A stretch of DNA of 64,000 nt from Melitaea cinxia (GCF_905220565.1 NC_059399.1:9703501-9767500), one strand, 5' to 3'; shown: positions 22,501 to 31,934, counted from the stretch's first letter. Made by a program: numbers and translations. Notes: generated from the letters alone by a model not told the origin.

Positions 22501-23177
22501 GACCTCAACGTTGTCAGAGAGAGAGAATTTTTAATTTGTGATTATTAATAGATAATTTAATAGATAGACAAGTAAAATTGGTATAATTGAATATAATATG
22601 AAGGGAGCGTTGGAATTTGTTTTTTTTTTTGTAAGAGAGTCCATAAAAGGTTGGAAACCTATATTGATCAAGTTAGAAAAAAGTTGATTGTTCGAAAAAC
22701 TCGAGCACATCAAATTATTATGCTTTACCAGACTCTTCGTTTCTTATGAGAAACACGTAGGGCGCATAGTTATACTATTAATACTCCCTACCGCTGAAAA
22801 GACATACATCCTATTTTTTTTTTTTTCTTTTTACCATCTAATCTCCATAATCCAATTACTATAGATAATATATTGTAGACGTACTTAGAAATTACATGAT
22901 CAATTAGATACATTCGAATGAACTGTACATAGTGTTACGCTATTTTTACAGATATGAACAAACCGACGGCCAGGCACAAGTACAGCAAGGAGAGTTAAGG
23001 AATGCGGGTACTAAAGACGAATACATTACTGTCAAAGGTTCCTATACCTGGGTCGGTCCGGATGGTATAACATACCGCGTCGTCTATGTCGCCGATGAAA
23101 AAGGTTACCAACCAGAAATTGAGGAAGGACCTGGTGGCGCTATCCCTCCAGCGGTTGTTGCTAGCCTTCTTGGTTAA
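14949..23177 (+). CDS. RR-1 cuticular protein, intact copy of a duplicated pair
   Basis: Exons 14949-14957 (Met-Lys-Leu), 20974-21098 and 22952-23177 give 119 residues; introns are GT-AG with phases 0 and 2. The signal peptide is MKLLILLCLVVLAGA and the mature protein starts APPPKVNYPQDVQ. The RR-1 motif runs GTYNWVYEQTDG, then GSYTWVGPDGITYRVVYVAD and EKGYQPEIEEG, with all consensus positions present. The end is PPAVVASLLG. The first intron is about 6 kb and full of transposon debris, so assigning the first exon rests on three things: the conserved Met-Lys-Leu/GTAAGT pattern, the TATA box, and the fact that the same exon precedes the sister gene in copy 2. A polyadenylation signal (AATAAA) lies near 23237. 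Role: a secreted chitin-binding cuticle protein. Confidence 0.87.
15365..15682 (+). repeat. Diverged copy of the inverted-end repeat (TTTCTCGCAAACG family)
   Basis: It starts TTGTGTTTTCTCGCAAACG with CCGACGTCAA and ends CTGAAGTCGGTTAA, so the two ends are partly inverted copies. The body (CCCTCGATTTTTCTG, ATCATCAGATTCTGG) matches the full copy at 21639-22240 but is shorter and more diverged. Confidence 0.7.
15683..16310. other. Intronic AT-rich sequence, nothing recognised
   Basis: Lies in the first intron of the copy-1 gene. A poly(A)/(T)-rich filler without repeats that I can match elsewhere in the window. Confidence 0.35.
16325..17162 (-). mobile_element. Retroinserted poly(A)-tailed segment carrying a viral-type helicase fragment
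   Basis: The segment is flanked by a 14-base direct repeat, ACTGGCGATATATT, at 16311-16324 and 17163-17176. Its left edge is a long T run, which is a poly(A) tail on the minus strand. This is the signature of LINE-driven insertion. In minus-strand order it holds a helicase coding fragment (17160-16729), a 3' non-coding part, an internal poly(A) of about 22 at 16551-16572, and then a second module (16345-16545) ending in the outer poly(A). The second module resembles 17645-17825, so the structure may be a composite of two retroinsertions or a chimeric transcript. Confidence 0.7.
16729..17160 (-). pseudogene. Endogenous RNA-virus-type superfamily 1 helicase fragment, copy A
   Basis: On the minus strand an open frame of about 143 codons is uninterrupted to a stop at 16729-16731. 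It carries the C-terminal helicase motifs of alphavirus-like plus-strand RNA viruses: a motif V-like VLTIHEAQGQT and a motif VI-like SHAIVAVTRHTK followed by ACVYYTD. A non-conserved helical tail follows. The fragment lacks the Walker A/B half of the enzyme, because the insertion is truncated at its 5' end exactly where the target duplication begins. It therefore cannot be an active helicase. The closest viral groups are likely virga-, nege- or kita-like insect viruses, judged from motif style only. A second diverged copy lies at 18729-19240. It sits in a cuticle gene intron, antisense to the host gene. Confidence 0.72.
17217..17352. repeat. Foldback element with about 65-bp arms
   Basis: The left arm starts CGCCGAGTTGCACGAAA and the right arm ends TTTCGTGCAACTCGGCG. 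The arms pair almost completely (a handful of mismatches) around a loop of a few bases at about 17283-17287. ATA occurs immediately outside both ends and may be a 3-base target duplication. It looks like a small MITE or foldback transposon. Confidence 0.75.
17640..17835 (-). repeat. Poly(A)-ended retroelement tail related to 16345-16545
   Basis: A T run, then ATATCCACAGGCTTATAATG, ending TACGTGAGTCCACCGACC. The 16345-16545 module has ATCCACGGGCTTATGAACCC and GACGTGAGTCCACCGACC at the same positions. Confidence 0.6.
17988..18062 (+). repeat. RTE-tailed SINE, 3' end only
   Basis: CACATGAGTTCACGTTATTT through GGCCTATGTCCAGCAGTGG to TATAGGCTGTAATG is almost identical to 47878-47950. Confidence 0.75.
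18063..18343. other. Low-complexity intronic sequence
   Basis: Repeated short motifs such as TACACTTA and TATATTTATA. No gene. Confidence 0.4.
18344..18690 (-). repeat. Complete tRNA-derived SINE
   Basis: The minus strand opens with a tRNA-like head: A-box-like CGTTGGCGCAACGGTTACAG, then B-box GCGGGTTCGATCCCCGC. A body follows with CGTTAAGCCGTCGGTCCCGG and CTGATAGCGATCGTTACTC, and then the tail GGAAAGAGGCCTATGCCCAG and TACAGGCTGAGG. It is the most complete member in the window and the reference for the partial copies. It is inserted just 3' of the second helicase fragment. Confidence 0.85.
18729..19240 (-). pseudogene. Endogenous RNA-virus-type superfamily 1 helicase fragment, copy B
   Basis: The minus strand encodes the same domain as copy A: RSLRVESLTG, LYLVFTQEEK, VLTIHEAQGQT, HAVVAVTRHT, CVYYTD, ending at a stop at 18729-18731. 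It extends about 25 codons further 5' than copy A, then meets a stop. A one-base loss relative to copy A, around 19030-19045, breaks the frame between the upstream part and the helicase V/VI motifs, so this copy is dead. Substitutions against copy A are spread over all codon positions and many are conservative. Downstream on the minus strand an AATAAA precedes the SINE insertion, perhaps marking the end of the inserted transcript. Confidence 0.72.
19491..19567. repeat. (TA)n microsatellite
   Basis: About 36 uninterrupted TA units followed by TGCGTGTGTG. Confidence 0.95.
19568..20162. other. Intronic sequence with degraded repeat pieces
   Basis: Around 19660-19780 a stretch with CGTAAAAAGGGGTACAAAGTTTT recurs near 25700-25735, so it is a repeat end. 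Nothing coding is seen. Confidence 0.4.
20170..20495 (+). repeat. RTE-tailed SINE, full length
   Basis: The head is GTGGTTACGGCAGTAAAAAA, the middle AAGCCGACCGATGGCGCGAT and CCCAGCGTGGTGACTATGGG, and the tail GGCCTATGTCCAGCAGTGG. It matches 47638-47953 from end to end. Confidence 0.85.
21639..22240 (+). repeat. Full inverted-end repeat, about 600 bp (reference copy)
   Basis: It starts AATTGTGTTTGCTCGCAAACG with AAAACCGACTTCAATTAC and ends CCTTTTTTGGAAGTCGGTTAA, giving an inverted ACCGACTTC/GAAGTCGGT near the ends. No coding potential beyond a short run. It is the unbroken homologue of the repeat split at 51423-51810 and 56046-56275, and it lies in the second intron of the copy-1 cuticle gene. 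Confidence 0.8.
22312..22480 (+). repeat. RTE-tailed SINE with an internal deletion
   Basis: The head GTGGCTACGGTAGTGAAGAA is joined directly to the GCGGTCACCAACCCGCCTGC half. The tail is TCCAACAGTGGACTGTGATA, followed by a (GATGAT)n run. Confidence 0.75.
22481..22930. other. Intronic sequence before the last exon
   Basis: A short dispersed repeat (AACTCGAGCACATCAAATTA) near 22700 is shared with about 7990. The remainder is unremarkable AT-rich DNA. Confidence 0.4.
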
Positions 23178-23610
23178 ATAAATCTACATAAAAATGCCTA
23201 GTCTTTGTCATAGTTTAGAAATTGTTTTATTTGAAATAAAAACAGATATGATGCATATAAGTATTTTTTTGACTTTATTGACGTGACAACGTCTAATAAA
23301 TCGATGAACGCCGGAGCCATACACAAAAAGAGTGACTTATTGCGTTACGCACTCATTGTCCCGTTACGCGTAGTGATAGTATATGGAATATGTAATGGAT
23401 TGGTCTGTACGTCAGAGGAGATGTTTTGTTATGACGTTGTCACGTTAAACTATCGTCCGTAAACCAGCTTTACAGACAAGTTTGACAAAGTTTTTTTGTC
23501 TTCCTTTTTTTCGTTACTATTTTACACAACATCCATGGACTCATAGTTGGCCATGCATTTTTGTACTACGTGAAATTTGATTCTCATTGTTTTTTACGAT
23601 AATTTATATA

Positions 23611-23615
<5 letters not shown>

Positions 23616-23690
<75 letters not shown>
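23616..23690. repeat. (TA)n microsatellite at the edge of duplication copy 1
   Basis: About 35 TA units. It marks where similarity to copy 2 ends. Confidence 0.95.
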
Positions 23691-23692
<2 letters not shown>

Positions 23693-23699
23693 CTATAAT

Positions 23700-24560
23700 A
23701 TATCTATAATATATATAAAAGCGAAAGGTCACTCACTCATCACGAAATCTCCGAAACTATAACACCTACAAACTTGAAATTTTGCAGGAAGGCTTCTTAT
23801 AGGGCGTAGACATCCGCTAAGAACGGGTTTTACGAAATTCGACCCCTAAGGGGGTAAAACGGGGGTTGCAAGTTTGTATGAAAGTCCTATGTTTTTGAAG
23901 TAAGAGACTTGAAATTTAAAATATAAGCTCTGTAGATGGTAAAAAGGTGTCCAAATAATGTATCTTTAGAAATCAACTCCTTTTTGGGGTTAAAACGGGG
24001 GATCGTAGGTTGACTCGCTGATCATGAAATCTCCGAAACTATAACTGCTACAAACTTGAAATTTTGCAGATAGGTTCCTTATCAGGCGTAAACATCCGCT
24101 GAAAACGGGTTTTACAAAACTCGACCCTTAAAGGGATAAAACGGGGATTGGAAGTTTGTATGAAAGTCCTGTGTTTTTGAAGTAAGAGACTTGAAATTTA
24201 AAATGTATGCTCTATAGATGGTCAGAAGGTGTACAAATTATGTATCTTTAGAAATCAATTTCCTTTTGGGGTTAAAACAGGGGATGGTAGATTGAGTCAC
24301 TTATCACGAAATCTCCGAAACTGGAACAGCTACAAACTTGAAATATGGCAGGTAAGTTCCTTATAGGGCGTAAACTACCACTAAGAATGGATTTTACGAA
24401 ACTCGACCCCTAGGCGGTAAAACGGGGGTTAGAAGTTTGTATGAAAGTCCTATGTTTTTGAAGGAAGAGACTTGAAATTTAAAGTGTATGCTCTATAGAT
24501 GGTGAGAAGGTTTCCAAATAATGCACCGTAATCTATAAATAAAAGAGAAAGGTGACTGAC
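23700..24560 (+). repeat. Three tandem units of about 280 bp
   Basis: Each unit carries ATGAAATCTCCGAAACTATA or close variants (near 23745, 24025 and 24305), then ACAAACTTGAAATTTTGCAG, CATCCGCTAAGAACGGGTTT, and AGACTTGAAATTTAAA. Units differ by point changes. It looks like a tandemly arranged transposon-derived repeat. Confidence 0.8.
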
Positions 24561-25729
24561 TAACTCATCATGAGAACTCAAAAACCGCTGGATGGTCCAT
24601 CCATCCAGGATTGACAAAGATGAAATTTGGCAGGGAGGTAGATTATAGTTAGCAGACGTCCGCTAAGAACGGATTTTGCGATATTCCACCGCTAAGGGGG
24701 TTTAATTGGTAATTGGGGGTTGATAGTTAGAATGAAACATATACAGCAGGGTCGGTTTAAAGGAAAATAGCCGTGTTTGCAACCCTATATGTTCAAGAAA
24801 CATTTATATTGATCACTTATAAGTAATACAAAAAAAAAAAAATTCACAATATCTAACATTTACGTTACTAGAATACTTTTTTATTTACCCCTGGTTTCAC
24901 GGAGTCACGGAGGAGCGTGCGTTACGCTATTCCGTGGCATATATTTACGTAGAACCATATTAAAAACTAAATTGCATGTAGTATATTTTGAACATATTTA
25001 CACTACAATACTATATTATTACTACATTATTTCATACCACAATTCTGACGAATTCAACGAACCATTTTGTTCGCCGAGACGCGCGCTTCACGCGGACGTT
25101 GTTGCGGGCAACAATTAGTGTATTATAAAACAAAGTCCCAAAAAGTGTATGTGATCGATTCCCTCAAAATCTACTCAACGAGTTTTAATGCGGTTTCACC
25201 AATGGAAGCGGGGCTTCACGAAGAAGGCTTACGGAATGGCTACGCCGATTTTGATGAGACTTTCACTGGAAGTTTGCCGGAAAAGCTTTATGACACACTG
25301 ATTTAAACGCGGGTTGCAGTTTTGCAGCAGTTCCAGTTCCAATTCTTTTCTTATATTAACCAAAAACCATTGACCAGCGGGGTGTTCACGGAATATTTAA
25401 ATACAAGATCCATGTTTCTTCCTATATTTAGGCTTAAATATTATAAAGAAAACCAAAAAATAATGAAAATAAAGAACTTTTTAAAAAATTTCACTTTGAC
25501 TACAGACTTTGACAATCAACTAAAAAGTATAGGTAATCTGCGTGTGTCTCAAATACATCGTAGTGTGTGTAATGGTTATTTTATTAATTGAATATATTTT
25601 TATGCATAATTTTTAAAAAAAATATTAGCATTCTGCGTTCTTTTTTTATATAAACTATAAGTGTACGTAATTTCACACTCCTCTGTCCGCACAATTTTCG
25701 TAAAAAGGGATACAGAGTTTTTGCTTCAC
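24561..25729. other. Spacer between the two duplication copies; repeat fragments
   Basis: A further diverged unit begins near 24545 (GAGAAAGGTGACTGACTAAC). At 25070-25310 a segment with CTTCACGCGGACGTTGTTGC and TTTTAATGCGGTTTCACCAA has the look of a dispersed repeat. The open stretches at 25067-25306 and 25322-25591 lie within this repeat-like DNA and show no gene features. Confidence 0.45.
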
Positions 25730-26229
25730 GTATATAGATATTAGATAATACATATGAGAATGAACAAGTTATATTACTTGTTGATCTATCTACGAAGGTA
25801 TAATATATTGAGGCACTTTGGGATTTAATTGATAAATTGTACCATAATTATAGTACATAGACCTTAAATTTTTACCATATTCATTCGTACTTTACGAGAA
25901 AATTCCTTGTTTATTAGTTCGTGAAGGCGACTAAATACTAGTTGTCGTGGATTAGACTCGCTCGAGATGGGTATTTTATTTGTACAAATGTTTGGTTCTG
26001 ATCTGGGTATCCATCCTAGGTCCTTTACACGCGAAGCTGTCAGTCCAGCGTTATCATATTTACACTATATTTATATAACATAAAATATGTTATATAAATA
26101 TAGTGTAATATCACAGTAACCGCAATATTTAAAATATATTTACGCCAGAATAGGAAAGCGATAGGTCAACAATGTTTTACAATTACATAGCTTACGTACG
26201 TATTTAGTTATATTGAAATTCGCGATAAA

Positions 26230-28100
26230 TCTGTTACAACTGTTTTAACTTCCGATCACTGCGGTCAAAAATTCTTTCATGATCAGAAAATTAATATAAT
26301 TTCTCCAAGAATTACATGTAGATCAATAATGGTATAGAAAATCAATTGTTTTATTGGTATTGTAGCGCAAAAAATATGTAAAGTAGATATGATGGCACAG
26401 GATCCAAATGTAATTTATAATTCAGTTTTCAAATTAATTTTAGATGAATTCTATGACATTTGTAAACTTACAACTTTAGATATAAATGTAACTTAAAATC
26501 TAGTGAATCTCTGAAGGTATTTATGAGAGTAGAAATAGGTTGTACGAACTATTATTTTTGGATTATGTAAAACAATATTCTAAAACTTTTAAGCCTGTTT
26601 GTATGGCTGCTAAATCAAAATATATCAAAGATAAAATTATTAATTTTGATGATAAAATTAAGTGCACATGTATATGAGCAAACTATACCAATTGAATTAA
26701 ATATACCTAAACGATGCTGTTGTAAGCGCGGATGACAAGTTGGCAAACGTCTTTGAAGCCTTTTTCGATAAAATATCCATTGGCTTAACTTCTCGACTGA
26801 ATTCATCTTTAACTAATTCAACCCAAGTTCTTAAAAATAAAGTTAGCAAATGTAATGTTGATTTTCCATTCTCGCAAGTTGGTTCTTTAGATATTCTAAA
26901 AGCATTTAAGAGCTTTAATATAAAAAAAAAACCAATGATTTATGGGGCATTTCAGTTAAATTAATTAATGATATTATTGATGATCTCGCTCCGTACTTAG
27001 CTTTAACTTTTAACTATTAAAGTGAGTTATTTTCCAGATTAGCTAAAATATAGTAAAATTTTACTACTTTTTAAAAAGGGACATCGTAGTGATCCCAGTA
27101 TTTATAGACCCATTTCAATCCTATCGTCCTTAAGTAAAACTTTTGAAAAAATTATACTGAATCAACTTCTTTTCCATTTGAAAATTAACGGAATGTTTCG
27201 CAGCGAACAATATGGTTTCCCTAAAGGTCGCTTTACGATAGATGCTGGTGTGACACTTCTCAAGCATATATATGACGCTTGGGAGAAGTTCCAAAATGCC
27301 AATTGGTGTATTTTGTGGCTTATTAAAGGCATTTGATTGCGTGGACAACGGGATTTTATTAAGTAAACTTGATAAGTACGGTGTTAATGGTAAAGCTCTT
27401 AATCTCATTGTTTCATATCTATTTAATGAAACAACTTTTTTTCGGATTTTATCGCGGTTTATTATTAACTTTTGATTCCCGACGTTTCGGATACTTTACA
27501 GCAACCATGGTCACGGGAGGTCCTCCCGTGGTTCATTAAATGAGTAAAATTCGCGTAAACATTATAAAACAATATGTTTCATATCTATCTAATAAAATTC
27601 AACACGTATCAATAAACAGAACGAAGTTTTCTGGATCTGTGCTAAAATGGGCGTTCAGCAGAGATCGATTCTAAATCCTGTTCTTTTTTAATATATATAA
27701 ATGATCTGCCATTTTATGCTAGGGGAATTTGTGATATGGTGCTATTTACAGATGACACATCGCTTATATTTAAAGTTGATAGGAAAAAAATTAAATTGTG
27801 ATGACGTGAACAATTCTTTATCGCGAATTCAAGATTGTTGGATTGGTCAAAAACCAATTACGTTGTGTTTTCGTTGCCTAATGTTAAGCATCCAAATTAT
27901 AATTTTGAAATAAATAACGAGAGGCTTATTGTAAATGACACTACAGTTTTCTTAGGGATAAATTTGAAATCAAAACTTCAGTGGAATTCCCATTTTTTTG
28001 GCGTTCAAAACCAAATTATTTATTTTAAACCAATCTTGAATTCGCGACAAAGAAGCGTTCACGTCATCATAATTTACTTTTTTTCCTATCATCTTTAAAT
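26230..28100 (+). pseudogene. Heavily decayed non-LTR reverse transcriptase
   Basis: Legible reverse transcriptase pieces in order: FRSEQYGFPKGRFTIDAG near 27195-27250, DNGILLSKLDKYGVNGKALN near 27340-27400, then HVSINRTK, a mutated LFTDDTSLIF catalytic box near 27740, and NYNFEINNERLIVND with TVFLGINL near 27900-27965. Many stops and frame shifts separate them. A short foreign insert lies at about 27435-27568. Present only in duplication copy 2. Confidence 0.75.
27435..27568. repeat. Short repeat inserted in the decayed LINE with a direct repeat
   Basis: TTTCATATCTAT(T/C)TAAT occurs on both sides (27412-27428 and 27571-27587), as a duplicated target of about 17-20 bases would. The insert contains CGACGTTTCGGATACTTTAC and the inverted GGGAGGTCCTCCC. 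Confidence 0.55.
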
Positions 28101-28149
28101 ATTAGAGAAGTGTCATCTGCAAATAGCACTATATCAAAAATATATTTAA

Positions 28150-28390
28150 CATAAAATAGCAGATCATTTATTTATATTAAAAAAAGAAATGGATCCAGAA
28201 TTGACCCCTGTGGAACGCCCATTTTGAGTATAGATCCAGAAGACTTCGTTTCGTTTATTGATACGTGTTGAATTCTATTAGATAGATATGAAGCAATTAG
28301 ATTAAGAGCTTTACCATTAACGCCGTAATACTCAAGTTTACTTAATAAGATCCCGTGGCCCACGCAATCGAATGCCTTTGATTGGTCACA
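28150..28390 (-). pseudogene. Inverted fragment of the same LINE family
   Basis: The minus strand encodes GILLSKLEYYGVNGKALNLI, HVSINETKSSGS and KMGVPQGSILDPFLF, the same region as about 27340-27690 on the plus strand. The two fragments face each other. Confidence 0.75.
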
Positions 28391-28499
28391 AAATATACCA
28401 ATAGCATTTTGATTCTCAGACCTACCTGATATGCGTACAAAATTTCATAAAAATCGGCCGTTTTGGAGGAGTATAGTAACTAACATAGTGTGTACGAGA

Positions 28500-28840
28500 A
28501 TTTTATATATAAGACTAGCCGACTCGGCAAACGTTGTCTTGCCGCTAAACGCTATTTAAAAATAGGGGTTGGTGGTAGAAGGGTGAAAATTTAGGTTTCT
28601 ATGTATTTATCAACACCAAATCATAATAAAATAAAAAATTAATAATTTATCTAAGAATTAAAAATAAATATAGAGGTGGACTACCCTTAACATTTAGGGG
28701 GATGAAAAATAGATGTTATTCGATTCTCAGACCTACCCAATATGCACACAAAATTTCATGAGAATCGGTCAAGTCGTTTCGGAGGAGTTTAACTACAAAC
28801 ACCGCGATACGAGAAATTTATATATTAGATAACTTCAAGA
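28500..28840 (+). repeat. Dispersed repeat starting ACTAGCCGACTCGGCAAACG
   Basis: Starts GACTAGCCGACTCGGCAAAC, contains ATTCTCAGACCTACCCAATA and AAATTTCATGAGAATCGGTC, and ends TTATATATTAGAT. The segment just before it (28410-28500) repeats the CTCAGACCTACC ... TTCATAAAAATCGG part, so two pieces of the family abut. Confidence 0.6.
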
Positions 28841-29258
28841 ATACAAAATCAAAAATTATAGTTACTGCACCAATAAAATCGATGACATTTTATTTAGTTT
28901 CATTGTATTTCGTTTCATATGAGATTTGCCATGGAAGTGAACATAACTATTTTTATATGATGACTTAAAATGATAATGACTTAATAAGTATGAATTAACA
29001 TGACTATTTTTATTGTTAAAATTATTCAAAAAACAGGATATTTACCAAGTTTTATGATACCATGATATTTTGACATTAGCTACGAAAATCTTGTTCACGA
29101 GTCTCGTACTTTTAAATAATTTTTAGCAATAAAAGAAATAGTTGTTGAACACAAGTAAGTACTTTAAAAGAAGTAGTACGAATACTATAATATCAAGTAG
29201 CTCTTGCAAATATTATATACATTGCAAATTTTATTGATACTGGATATGGTTTTCGGCG
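28841..29258. other. Copy-2 flank before the RTE insertion
   Basis: From about 29130 it aligns with copy 1 at 14190-14306 (AATAGTTGTTGAACACAAGT in both). No gene. Confidence 0.5.
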
Positions 29259-31199
29259 ATTCGATTCGCTGAAAACTACTGGCGACGTGGACGAGATAAC
29301 CGACAACGTGGTGAAGACAGTGTGTACACTGGATCGCAGGTACCAAACCACCAACAAAGTCAACGAAGCAAACCAAACATTCTCCCGAAGCCTTGGATCT
29401 GATGCGGCAGAGACGCGAGTTGCCGGCTGCTTCGTCAGAACAGAGGGCTCTTTCCAAGAGGATATGGAAACTTGTACACCGAGACCTCTACTGCTCAAAT
29501 ACGAGAGAGATTGCCTACTCAGTTTGAGCAGAATAGGGGGTCCAAAGATTTCCATTGGGGAGAAGCCTTCTTGCGAAGCTCAAAACAGCGGATGGCAGAG
29601 CCGTCTACTCTCGCCCTCAGATCCGAGAAGAGGTTGAGAATTTTTATGGACAACTGTACTCATCAAGCGCACGAAAGCCTGCAAGTTGGGACACCGACGA
29701 TCCACGGGCACCATTGTTGCGCCATTATTCGGAGTGTATCCCGGACTTCAAAGAGGATGAGATTAGTGCAGCGCTCGGGCAGTTTAAACACGGGAGGGCT
29801 CCTGGGGATGACGGAGTTATCACTGAGCTCCTTAAAGCCGCAGGTCAGCCTGTCCTAAAGGCTTTGGCAAGACTCTTTAACGCCGTCATCCACCGAGGTA
29901 CCACGCCGGAGGCGTGGTCCAGGAGTGTGGTGGTGCTGTTCTTTAAGAGAGGCTATAAGTCTCTGTTAAAGAATTACAGACCGATCTCACTTCTGAGCCA
30001 CATCTATAAGCTGTTTTCAAGGGTTGTTGCGAATCGTCTCGCCAGAGGATTCGACGAATTCCAACCACCGGAGCAGGCTGAGTTTCGAAATGGCTACAGC
30101 ACCGTAGACCACATCCATACTGTTCGGCAGATTATTCAAAAGACGGAAGAATATACGCAACCGGTGTGTATGGCATTTGTGGGCTACGAGAAAGCCTTCG
30201 ACTCTGTCGAGACCTGGGCTGTCCTGGATTCTCTGCAGAGATGTCATATCGACTGGCGATATATCGAGATACTGAAATGTATGTACGACGCGGCGACGAT
30301 GACCGTTCATGTACAGGACCAGAGAACAGGACCTATTACCCTCCGGCGTGGCGTAAGACAGGGAGATGTAATATCACCGAAACTGTTTACCACTGCGCTG
30401 GAGGATGTCTTTAAAACCTTCGTTTCGCCGACGATATTGTCATCTTTGCCTAGACGTTGGATGAGTTAGGCCAGATGCTGGCCGGCCTAAACGAGTCCTC
30501 CCAGCGTGTCGGTCTCTGTGTGAACTTAGACAAAACGAAAGCTATGTTTAACAACCAAGTCATACCGAGACCGGTATCGGTCATGGTACCCTTCTCGAGG
30601 TTGTTCAGGATTATATTTACCTAGGCCATACTATCCAACTAGACCGCAACAACTTCGAGAAGGAGGCCAACAGGAGGATTCGATTGGGCTGGGCGGCGTT
30701 TGGCAGGCTTCGTCGAGTCTGCGCTTCGAAGATTGCGCAATACTTGAAGACAAAGGTCTTCGAGCAATGCGTCCTACGTATGTTAACATACGGAGCCGAG
30801 ACGTGGACACTGACGAAGGGACTGATCCACAAATTTAAAGTCGCTCAACGTGCAATGGAATGGGCTATGCTTAGGGTTTCTCTCAAAGATAGGAGTAGAA
30901 ATGAGACTATCCGCGAGAGAACGAAAGTAACCGACATAGCCCACAGAATTAGCAAGTAGAAGTGGCAGTGGGCTGGTCATCTGTGTCGCAGGACCGATGG
31001 CCGTTGGAGTAGACGGGTCCTGGAGTGGAGACCGCGTCTGGGCAAACGCAGTATGGGACGTCCTCCGGCCCGTTGGACCGACGATCTACGTAAGATTCCC
31101 GGTGTAGGCTGGATGAGGATTGCGGAAAACCGGGATGTCTGGTGCGAACTTGGGGGGAGGCCTATGTCCATCAGTGGACTGCCATAGGCTGAAGTGATG
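29259..31199 (+). mobile_element. 5'-truncated RTE-type LINE with target duplication
   Basis: The element is bounded by the direct repeat GGTTTTCGGC (29249-29258 and about 31201-31210). In duplication copy 1 the same place (about 14308-14320, TTTTTCGGCATAAAA) has no insertion, which proves both ends. Order: a linker region (SSEQRALSKRIWKL and NTREIA, with stops), reverse transcriptase, a C-terminal region with GAETWTLTKG and WQWAGHLCRRTDGRW, and a 3' tail GGCCTATGTCCATCAGTGG. A piece of the catalytic region near 30410-30440 is deleted relative to the copy at window positions 1-361. Confidence 0.85.
29555..30469 (+). pseudogene. RTE reverse transcriptase coding remnant
   Basis: An open run of about 304 codons carries fingers and palm motifs: APGDDGVITELLKAAG, KNYRPISLLSHIYKLFSR, EQAEFRNGYSTVDHIHTVRQ, FVGYEKAFDSVE, and RRGVRQGDVISPKLFT. 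After VFKTF the frame leaves the expected path. The next motif, the FADDIVIFA box, is only reached after a deletion and frame change near 30420-30440, and stops follow, so no active enzyme can be made. The C-terminal part reappears in an open run at 30684-30959. Confidence 0.85.
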
Positions 31200-31209
31200 A
31201 AGGTTTTCG

Positions 31210-31360
31210 GCATATAACGAAATCATTTGTTAATAAAAAAAAAATATCCGACAACCCACATTGAAGCATTTTGATGGATTAAGCTCTAATTCTTCTCTTA
31301 CATGCGGAAAGAGGTCTATGCCGAGAAGTGGGATATTATAGTATGAAGCGTAATAAATTT
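31210..31360 (+). repeat. SINE tail fragment (duplicate of 14335-14465)
   Basis: GATGGATTAAGCTCTAATTC and GGAAAGAGGTCTATGCCGAG. Same location relative to the gene as in copy 1. Confidence 0.65.
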
Positions 31361-31861
31361 TATATAATAACTTGCTAAAAATGAATCCCTAACAATTATT
31401 TTATACGGTTTTAATAGTAGAAACCCTTTTATTTTTTATAAATTATAGTAATAGAATCCTTGAACCCCTTATTTTAAATGAATGTTCATAAAAAAACACT
31501 ATAAAATTAAGAAAGCGTACTTACTATGCCAAGAATGGGCAAACTCTTTAACCACAATGGTAGTGGTTTTTTGCCTTTATGACAAAGCAGGTGACTAATT
31601 AGGTTAGGTTGCGCGGGCGTGTTAAACCTAAATTTTACATCATATTTTTTTTTTTGAAATTATATTATGGGCTTAGTCTTGGACCCAGACCTCTTCACTC
31701 GCGCTTTAAACATATTTGGGTTGTATGAACTCGGAAATACAGAATATTTTTAATTTAAGAATTCTTTAAAAGCAGTTTGCCTTCACAAACATTTATTATT
31801 TATATATTAATACGTATTTAAACGTTTATTTATATAATATGTATAGATACTCTGACACAAA
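31361..31861. other. Copy-2 upstream region of the duplicated gene
   Basis: Aligns with copy 1 at 14466-14875 (CTTTATGACAAAGCAGG, GGTTAGGTTGCGCGGGCGTG in both). About 100 extra bases at 31655-31760 are absent from copy 1. Confidence 0.5.
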
Positions 31862-31870
31862 TATAAAAAG
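31862..31870 (+). promoter_or_regulatory. TATA box of the duplicated RR-1 gene, copy 2
   Basis: TATAAAAAG, 73 bases before the ATG. The surrounding sequence matches copy 1 almost base for base. Confidence 0.6.
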
Positions 31871-31934
31871 ATGAGACCAAAACTAATGGATCACAATCTT
31901 ACAAACTGTACCGTCGCGAGATTATCTAACAAAT

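Larger units (their letters stand above)
13650..23620 (+). repeat. Segmental duplication, copy 1
   Basis: Blocks here align in the same order and orientation with copy 2: 13800-14130 with 25800-26190, 14190-14330 with 29130-29260, 14330-15260 with 31205-32345 (including the first exon), 20940-21400 with 33200-33600 (second exon), 22930-23180 with 48270-48530 (last exon), and 23490-23600 with 49320-49450. Material between the blocks differs because each copy gained its own insertions. Confidence 0.85.

Noticed and set aside
23700..24560. CRISPR-like array
   Set aside because: The units are about 280 bases, similar throughout and without short unique spacers. The genome is eukaryotic.
29193..29555. 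Minus-strand frame of 120 codons
   Set aside because: Antisense to the RTE linker region, which reads as a LINE protein on the plus strand.
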